From contig NZ_FNBC01000017.1 of the NCBI RefSeq assembly GCF_900102145.1, positions 1-50,929 of the forward strand: DNA of 50,929 bases, given 5' to 3'. The notes beneath the pieces were generated by a model. It was given only the letters and a program-made list of their open reading frames with translations, was not told where the DNA came from and made no database searches. The position numbers and the translations under genes are program-made. This DNA is from Thermus arciformis. GTDB lineage: Bacteria > Deinococcota > Deinococci > Deinococcales > Thermaceae. Shown here one piece after another: positions 46,482-50,929 of the stretch (positions are counted from its first letter, which is position 1; every line of letters begins with the position of its first letter).

Positions 46482-46611
46482 CTACGGCGCCGTTTTCCAC
46501 CAAGGACCCCCCCGGGCCGGGGTGGGATTACCCTCACCCCGTACTGCAACCATGAGAAGGGACAAATGTACCTCTCACTTTCCTCCCAGCTTCGCTACCA
46601 TGGGCAGTGTA

Positions 46612-46628
46612 TACGGCAACCTGCCGTA
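46612..46628 (+). promoter_or_regulatory. Hairpin TACGGCA-ACC-TGCCGTA in the cbaD leader
   Basis: A perfect 7-bp inverted repeat with 3-bp loop lies immediately upstream of the cbaD ribosome site (GGAGGAAGG, 46630-46638). It also overlaps TATACG, a possible -10 box (46610-46615). It could be a DNA operator or an mRNA hairpin influencing translation or stability of the ba3 operon. Confidence 0.5.
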
Positions 46629-46640
46629 GGGAGGAAGGGT

Positions 46641-46745
46641 ATGGAAGAAAAACCGGTGGGCGCCATAGGAGTGATCGTGGTTCTTACCCTCGCCATCCTG
46701 GTCTTCTGGCTGGGGGTATACGCCGTCTTCTTCGCTAGGGGGTAG
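46641..46745 (+). CDS. cbaD: CbaD: ba3 oxidase subunit IIa
   Basis: The 34-residue single-helix protein (MEEKPVGAIGVIVVLTLAIL, then VFWLGVYAVFFARG) matches subunit IIa of the Thermus ba3 cytochrome c oxidase in size and composition. It packs against subunits I and II. It has a strong GGAGG and lies 3 bp before cbaB. Confidence 0.88.
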   Translation: MEEKPVGAIGVIVVLTLAILVFWLGVYAVFFARG

Positions 46746-46748
46746 GGT

Positions 46749-47255
46749 ATGGTGGACGAGCACAAAGCCCACAAGGCCATTCTGGCGTACGAGAAAGGCT
46801 GGCTCGCCTTCTCCTTGGCCATGCTGGTGGTCTTCATCGCCCTCATCGCCTACACCCTGGCCACCCACACCTCGGGGGTCATCCCCGCAGGAAAGCTGGA
46901 GCGGGTGGACCCCACCAAGGTGCGCGCCGAAGGCCCCTGGGCCGACCCCGCCCAGGCGGTGGTGGAGACCGGCCCCAACCAGTACACGGTCTACGTCCTG
47001 GCCTTCGCCTTCGGCTACCAGCCGAACCCCGTTGAGGTGCCCAAGGGCGCGGAGATCGTCTTCAAGATCACGAGCCCGGACGTGATCCACGGCTTCCACG
47101 TGGAGGGCACCAACATCAACGTGGAGGTGCTCCCGGGCGAGGTCTCCACCGTGCGCTACACCTTCAAGAAGCCCGGGGAGTACCGGATCATCTGCAACCA
47201 GTACTGCGGCGTAGGCCACCAGAACATGTTCGGCAAGATCGTGGTGAAGGAGTGA
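46749..47255 (+). CDS. cbaB: CbaB: ba3 oxidase subunit II (CuA)
   Basis: This 168-residue protein has a single N-terminal helix (WLAFSLAMLVVFIALIAYTL) and a cupredoxin domain carrying the binuclear CuA centre: His in DVIHGFHVEG and ligands in CNQYCGVGHQNMFG. It receives electrons from cytochrome c552. It is the short form typical of ba3 (B-family) oxidases, starting 3 bp after cbaD. Confidence 0.95.
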   Translation: MVDEHKAHKAILAYEKGWLAFSLAMLVVFIALIAYTLATHTSGVIPAGKLERVDPTKVRAEGPWADPAQAVVETGPNQYTVYVLAFAFGYQPNPVEVPKGAEIVFKITSPDVIHGFHVEGTNINVEVLPGEVSTVRYTFKKPGEYRIICNQYCGVGHQNMFGKIVVKE

Positions 47256-47258
47256 GCC

Positions 47259-48947
47259 ATGGCGGTGCGTAGCGGTGAAATGAGCCGGATCTACGAGGCC
47301 CACCCAGAGAAGAAGGCGACCCTCTACTTCCTGGTCCTGGGCTTCATCGCCGTCATCGTGGGTAGCCTCTTTGGCCCCTTCCAGGCCCTGAACTACGGGA
47401 ACGTGGACGCCTACCCCCTCCTCAAGCGCCTCCTCCCCTTCGTCCAGTCCTACTACCAGGGCCTGACCCTGCACGGGGTCTTGAACGCCATCGTCTTCAC
47501 CCAGCTCTTCGCCCAGGCCATCATGGTCTATCTCCCCGCTAGAGAGCTGAACATGCGGCCCAACATGGGCCTCATGTGGCTCTCCTGGTGGATGGCCTTC
47601 ATCGGGCTCGTGGTGGCCGCCCTTCCCCTCCTCGCCAACGAGGCCACGGTGCTTTACACCTTCTACCCGCCCCTCAAGGGGCACTGGGCCTTCTACCTCG
47701 GGGCAAGCCTTTTCGTCCTCTCCACCTGGGTGAGCATCTACCTCGTCCTGGACCTATGGCGGCGCTGGAAGGCGGAGAACCCGGGGAAGGTGACCCCCTT
47801 GGTCACCTACATGGCCGTGGTCTTCTGGCTCATGTGGTTCATCGCTTCCATCGGGCTCGTGCTGGAGGCGGTCCTCTTCCTCCTGCCCTGGTCCTTCGGC
47901 CTGATCCAGGGCGTTGACCCCCTTATCGCCCGCACCCTCTTCTGGTGGACGGGCCACCCCATCGTCTACTTCTGGCTCCTCCCCGCCTACGCCATCATTT
48001 ACACCGTCCTTCCCAAGCAGGCCGGGGGGAAGCTGGTCTCCGACCCCATGGCCCGCCTCGCCTTCCTCCTCTTCCTCCTCCTCTCCACCCCCGTGGGCTT
48101 CCACCACCAGTTCGCCGACCCCGGGATTGACCCCACCTGGAAGATGATCCACTCCGTCCTCACCCTCTTCGTGGCCGTGCCGAGCCTCATGACCGCCTTC
48201 ACCATCGCGGCAAGCCTGGAGTTCGCGGGGCGCATGCGGGGCGGCAAGGGGCTTTTCGGCTGGATCCGGGCCCTCCCCTGGGACAACCCCGCCTTCGTGG
48301 CCCCGGTCCTGGGCCTCCTCGGCTTCATCCCCGGGGGCGCCGGGGGCATCGTGAACGCCAGCTTCACCCTGGACTACGTGGTGCACAACACCGCCTGGAT
48401 CCCCGGCCACTTCCACCTCCAGGTGGCAAGCCTCGTGACCCTCACCGCCATGGGCTCTCTTTACTGGCTCATCCCCAACCTCACGGGGAAGCCCATCTCT
48501 GACGCCCAGAGGCGGCTCGGCCTGGCGGTGGTGTGGCTCTGGTTCCTCGGCATGATGGTCATGGCGGTGGGCCTCCACTGGCAGGGCCTCCTCAACGTGC
48601 CCCGGCGGGCCTACATCGCCCAGGTGCCGGACGCCTACCCCCACGCCGCTCTCCCCATGGTCTTCAACATCCTGGCGGGGATCATCCTCCTCGTGGCCCT
48701 GCTCCTCTTCATCTACGGGCTTTTCAGCGTCCTCTTGGGCCGGGAGCGCCGCGCGGAGCTCGCCGAGGCCCCCGTGCCCTTCGCCGAGGCGATCTCCGGA
48801 CCGGAAGATCGGCCTCTGGTCCAGGCCATGGACCGGATCGGCTTCTGGTTCGCCGTGGCGGTGATCCTCGTGGTCCTGGCCTACGGGCCCACCCTGGTGC
48901 AGCTTTTCAGCAACCTGAACCCCGTGCCGGGCTTCCGCCTCTGGTGA
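47259..48947 (+). CDS. cbaA: CbaA: ba3 oxidase subunit I
   Basis: The 562 residues form the haem b / haem a3-CuB subunit that reduces O2 and pumps protons. Visible sites are the low-spin haem His in LTLHGVLNAIVFTQ, the CuB His and cross-linked Tyr in WTGHPIVYFWLLPAY, the His pair in GFHHQFADPG, and the a3/b ligands in HNTAWIPGHFHLQVA. B-family features include the absence of the E(H)G-type K/D channel residues of A-family enzymes. The enzyme works at low oxygen. The operon ends with a strong terminator. Confidence 0.95.
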   Translation: MAVRSGEMSRIYEAHPEKKATLYFLVLGFIAVIVGSLFGPFQALNYGNVDAYPLLKRLLPFVQSYYQGLTLHGVLNAIVFTQLFAQAIMVYLPARELNMRPNMGLMWLSWWMAFIGLVVAALPLLANEATVLYTFYPPLKGHWAFYLGASLFVLSTWVSIYLVLDLWRRWKAENPGKVTPLVTYMAVVFWLMWFIASIGLVLEAVLFLLPWSFGLIQGVDPLIARTLFWWTGHPIVYFWLLPAYAIIYTVLPKQAGGKLVSDPMARLAFLLFLLLSTPVGFHHQFADPGIDPTWKMIHSVLTLFVAVPSLMTAFTIAASLEFAGRMRGGKGLFGWIRALPWDNPAFVAPVLGLLGFIPGGAGGIVNASFTLDYVVHNTAWIPGHFHLQVASLVTLTAMGSLYWLIPNLTGKPISDAQRRLGLAVVWLWFLGMMVMAVGLHWQGLLNVPRRAYIAQVPDAYPHAALPMVFNILAGIILLVALLLFIYGLFSVLLGRERRAELAEAPVPFAEAISGPEDRPLVQAMDRIGFWFAVAVILVVLAYGPTLVQLFSNLNPVPGFRLW

Positions 48948-48958
48948 GGACCTAAAGC

Positions 48959-48994
48959 GGTCAAGGGCCAGGGCCTCCTGGCCCTTGACCTTTT
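48959..48994 (+). terminator. Rho-independent terminator of the cba operon
   Basis: A perfect 14-bp stem (48959-48972 with 48977-48990, GGTCAAGGGCCAGG and its complement) closes a GCCT loop and is followed by TTTT. It lies 11 bp after the cbaA stop and is the most canonical terminator in the window. Confidence 0.9.
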
Positions 48995-49013
48995 CCCCGG
49001 AAGGAAAGAGGCT

Positions 49014-49499
49014 ATGCCTGTGGGTTTCCTACCCTCGCCCGCCCTTCCTCGGATCGCGGGGCTCAACCTCCTTCCCTTTTTCCTGCAGTTTCTCGGCCTG
49101 GGCCTAGGGGAAACGCTCGGCCAGGGGCTTTGCGGAAGCGCCCTTGGGGTTTCCGAGGCCGAGGCGGTGCGGTACGGGCTGGTGAGCGAGTACTACTTTT
49201 ACGGGCAGCTCTTCCTCATCCTTTTGGCCCTGAAGGTCACCTACGCCCTGGGGCTTGTGGTCCTCCACTTCATGTACCCCGGGGAGGACCCCTCCTTCGC
49301 CCCTTTGGTGTGGCGGCTTGGGGTGGGGCTTTCCCTGGCCCTTCTCCTCCTCTTCCTCCTCACCCGCACCCTGCCCCTTCCCTTCGCCACGCCCCTCGGC
49401 CTGGCCTTCCTCTCCCCCGCCCCCTTAGACCCCCTTTCCCTCCTCATGGTCCTCCCCGAGCCCTTCCTGCTTTGGCTTTTCTGGAGGCACCGCCCGTGA
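49014..49499 (+). CDS. Membrane protein of unknown function
   Basis: This 161-residue protein has about four hydrophobic segments: LNLLPFFLQFLGLGLGE, YYFYGQLFLILLALKVTYALGLVVLHFMY, LGVGLSLALLLLFLL and a C-terminal LLMVLPEPFLLWLFW. No family is recognised. The ATG at 49014 has an AGGAAAGAGG upstream. It is separated from the oxidase operon by a terminator and coupled to the MFS gene (GTGA), so they form a second unit. Confidence 0.65.
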   Translation: MPVGFLPSPALPRIAGLNLLPFFLQFLGLGLGETLGQGLCGSALGVSEAEAVRYGLVSEYYFYGQLFLILLALKVTYALGLVVLHFMYPGEDPSFAPLVWRLGVGLSLALLLLFLLTRTLPLPFATPLGLAFLSPAPLDPLSLLMVLPEPFLLWLFWRHRP

Positions 49500-50659
49500 A
49501 GCTTCCCCCCGTGGTCTACCTCCTGGGCCTGGTGAGCTTCCTCATGGACGTGGCGAGCGAGATGGTCTACCCCCTCCTCCCCCTCTTCCTGGCAAGCCTG
49601 GGAGCGGGCCCCGGAACAATCGGGCTGGTGGAAGGGGTGGCGGAGGCCACGGCGAGCCTCTTCAAGGTGGTGGGGGGGAGGCTTTCGGACCGGCTCGGGA
49701 AGAGGCGCCCCTTCCTCCTCCTGGGGTACGGCCTCCCCGCCCTCTTCCGCCCCATCCTCGCCCTGGCCTCCCATCCCCTGCACGTGCTCCTCTACCGCTT
49801 CCTGGACCGGACGGGGAAGGGCCTCCGCACCGCCCCGCGGGACGCCCTCATCGCCGAAAGCGCCCCCCAGGAGGCCCTGGGCCGGGCCTACGGCCTCCAC
49901 CGGGGCCTGGACACCCTGGGGGCCACCCTGGGCCCTTTGGTGGCCTTCCTCCTCCTGCCGGTGGTGGGGGTGCGGGGGGTGTTTTGGCTTTCGGCGGTGC
50001 CCGCCTTTTTGGCCTTTCTCCTTCTTCTCCGCCTGAGGGAGGCCGAAAGGCCCCCCAAGGCCCTCCCCCCCTTGCGTCTGGCCCGCATGGACCCGGGCTA
50101 CCGCCGCTTCCTCTGGGTCTCCGGGGTCTTCACCCTGGCCCTTTCCTCCAACGCCTTTTTGCTCCTAAGGCTGAAGGACCTGGGCCTTTCCGAGGAGCGG
50201 GTGACCCTGGCCTACACCCTCTACAACCTGGCCTACGCCCTCCTCGCCTACCCCTTGGGAAGCCTGGCGGACCGGGTGGGCCTGCGCCGGGTGGTGGCCC
50301 TGGGCTACGGCCTCTACGCCCTGGTCTACCTGGGCTTCGCCGTGGCCACCTCCGCCCCCCTCGCCCTGGCCTTCCTCCTCCTCTACGCCGTTTACTCCGC
50401 AGCCTTTGAAGGGGCGAGCCGGGCCTACCTGGCCACCCTGGTCCCCGAGGAGGAAAAGGCCAGCGCCATCGGCCTCTACCACACCCTCATGGGGCTTCTC
50501 CTCCTCCCGGCAAGCCTCCTCTTCGGCCTCCTCTGGCAGAGCCTGGGGGCCGCGTGGGCCTTCGGGGTAGGGGGAAGCCTGGCCCTGGCAGCCCTTTTCC
50601 TCTTCCTGGTGGGCTTGCCTTGCAAAGGTCAGGAGGACGGGTGTATATCTCCCTCCTGA
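49496..50659 (+). CDS. MFS transporter with IS-altered C-terminus
   Basis: This 387-residue major facilitator protein of about 12 helices has the family motif GGRLSDRLGKRRPFLLLGYG between helices 2 and 3 and a repeat of it (GSLADRVGLRRVV) in the second half. DRTGKGLRTAPRDALIAESAP after helix 4 is typical of the YfkF/YxaM-like drug or metabolite transporters. The substrate is unknown. The last residues, PCKGQEDGCISPS, are encoded by the end of the following insertion sequence, so the native tail was probably replaced. Confidence 0.85.
   Translation: MKLPPVVYLLGLVSFLMDVASEMVYPLLPLFLASLGAGPGTIGLVEGVAEATASLFKVVGGRLSDRLGKRRPFLLLGYGLPALFRPILALASHPLHVLLYRFLDRTGKGLRTAPRDALIAESAPQEALGRAYGLHRGLDTLGATLGPLVAFLLLPVVGVRGVFWLSAVPAFLAFLLLLRLREAERPPKALPPLRLARMDPGYRRFLWVSGVFTLALSSNAFLLLRLKDLGLSEERVTLAYTLYNLAYALLAYPLGSLADRVGLRRVVALGYGLYALVYLGFAVATSAPLALAFLLLYAVYSAAFEGASRAYLATLVPEEEKASAIGLYHTLMGLLLLPASLLFGLLWQSLGAAWAFGVGGSLALAALFLFLVGLPCKGQEDGCISPS
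50628..50658 (+). repeat. Inverted repeat TCAGGAGG ... CCTCCTGA at the IS start
   Basis: An 8-bp perfect inverted repeat (TCAGGAGG, then CCTCCTGA) flanks the GTG at 50641. The left arm is the ribosome-binding site of the transposase, so the hairpin can hide it, as many insertion sequences do to limit their own expression from outside transcripts. Confidence 0.5.
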
Positions 50660-50929
50660 TGGGCAAGCGCGGCTTCGTTCGCCGGGAGGCAAGCCCCAAG
50701 GAGGTCCTGGAACACTGCCTGCGCCTGGCCCGGGAGGTGGCCCCTCCCACCCCCAAAGGCAAGCGGGGCCGCCCCTGGCGCTACAGCCACGCCCTTTACC
50801 TGGCCCTCCTTCTCTTCCGCGCCTTCTTCCACCTCACCTACCGCGAGACGGAGGCCTCACTCCAGGACCTGATGGAAGGCCCCTTCCCTTCCCACCAGTC
50901 CCTGGCCCGCTACGCCCTCAAGCACCTGG
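50641..50929 (+). CDS. Transposase N-terminus, IS5-like (cut by window edge)
   Basis: The frame from GTG 50641 (VYISLLMGKRGFVRREAS) runs to the end of the window; AGGAGG is spaced 6 bp before it. KGKRGRPWRYSHALYLALLLF followed by LTYRETEASLQDLMEGP is typical of the N-terminal region of IS5/IS903-type DDE transposases. The catalytic residues lie beyond the window. An ATG at 50659 is the alternative start. The first bases also encode the end of the MFS gene. Confidence 0.7.
   Translation, partial: MYISLLMGKRGFVRREASPKEVLEHCLRLAREVAPPTPKGKRGRPWRYSHALYLALLLFRAFFHLTYRETEASLQDLMEGPFPSHQSLARYALKHL

Overview
The window is about 70% GC chromosomal DNA from a thermophile of the genus Thermus, very likely T. 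thermophilus or a close relative. The evidence is the gene content: ba3-type cytochrome oxidase genes (cbaDBA), mglBA, hslVU, bshA, an aminopropylagmatine-ureohydrolase-type speB, thermostable ldh and efp-accB-accC-nusB-folD. Other Thermus-like traits are very tight packing, GTG/TTG starts and many leaderless promoters with a -10 box 6 to 9 bases before the start codon. Both edges cut through insertion sequences (1-336 and 50641-50929).

Region 1 (428-9907) holds a DUF436 gene and then a minus-strand operon (8939 down to 981). It encodes an ArsR-type regulator, four membrane proteins of the HyfB/HyfC/HyfE/HyfF type, a HyfG/HycE-like large subunit, a HyfI/HycG-like small subunit and a class V aminotransferase. 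The antiporter-like subunits keep their proton-channel Glu and Lys. The large subunit has lost both CxxC pairs that would bind Ni-Fe, and the small subunit has lost all four ligands of the proximal [4Fe-4S] cluster. This is a complex I / group 4 hydrogenase relative without its catalytic metals, and it is the most unusual system in the window. A divergent unknown gene and mscL follow.

Region 2 (10321-17263) is a 6.9-kb integrative element in the 3' end of tRNA-Arg(TCT). It is bounded by a 46-bp direct repeat and carries an unknown coiled-coil gene, an excisionase-like protein, a primase-polymerase, a P-loop helicase-like ATPase, small unknowns (one broken by an amber codon) and a tyrosine integrase. 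GGGGGTCA-type repeats with 13-bp periodicity lie at both ends. Three tRNAs (Pro, Gly, Arg) form one minus-strand operon at the right boundary.

Region 3 (17552-31171) contains tatA, fdhD, an MNT nucleotidyltransferase-hslV-hslU-TPR operon, a MoxR ATPase / MNT / VWA / small protein operon, a graveyard of gene fragments (25219-25885: UDP-sugar dehydrogenase, HEPN, nucleotidyltransferase, phosphomannomutase), bshA, lon and a DUF1517 membrane protein.

Region 4 (31168-46444) contains ldh, an esterase, a TerC-type transporter, a methyltransferase, a FadF-like membrane Fe-S oxidoreductase, a long minus-strand housekeeping run (efp, accB, accC, Asp23-like, nusB, folD, DUF212), a hydrolase, speB, an M20 peptidase and the polarity switch mglB-mglA.

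Region 5 (46641-50929) contains the ba3 oxidase operon cbaD-cbaB-cbaA with a strong terminator, a membrane protein, an MFS transporter and the start of another insertion sequence. All calls come from reading the sequence; no database search was run.
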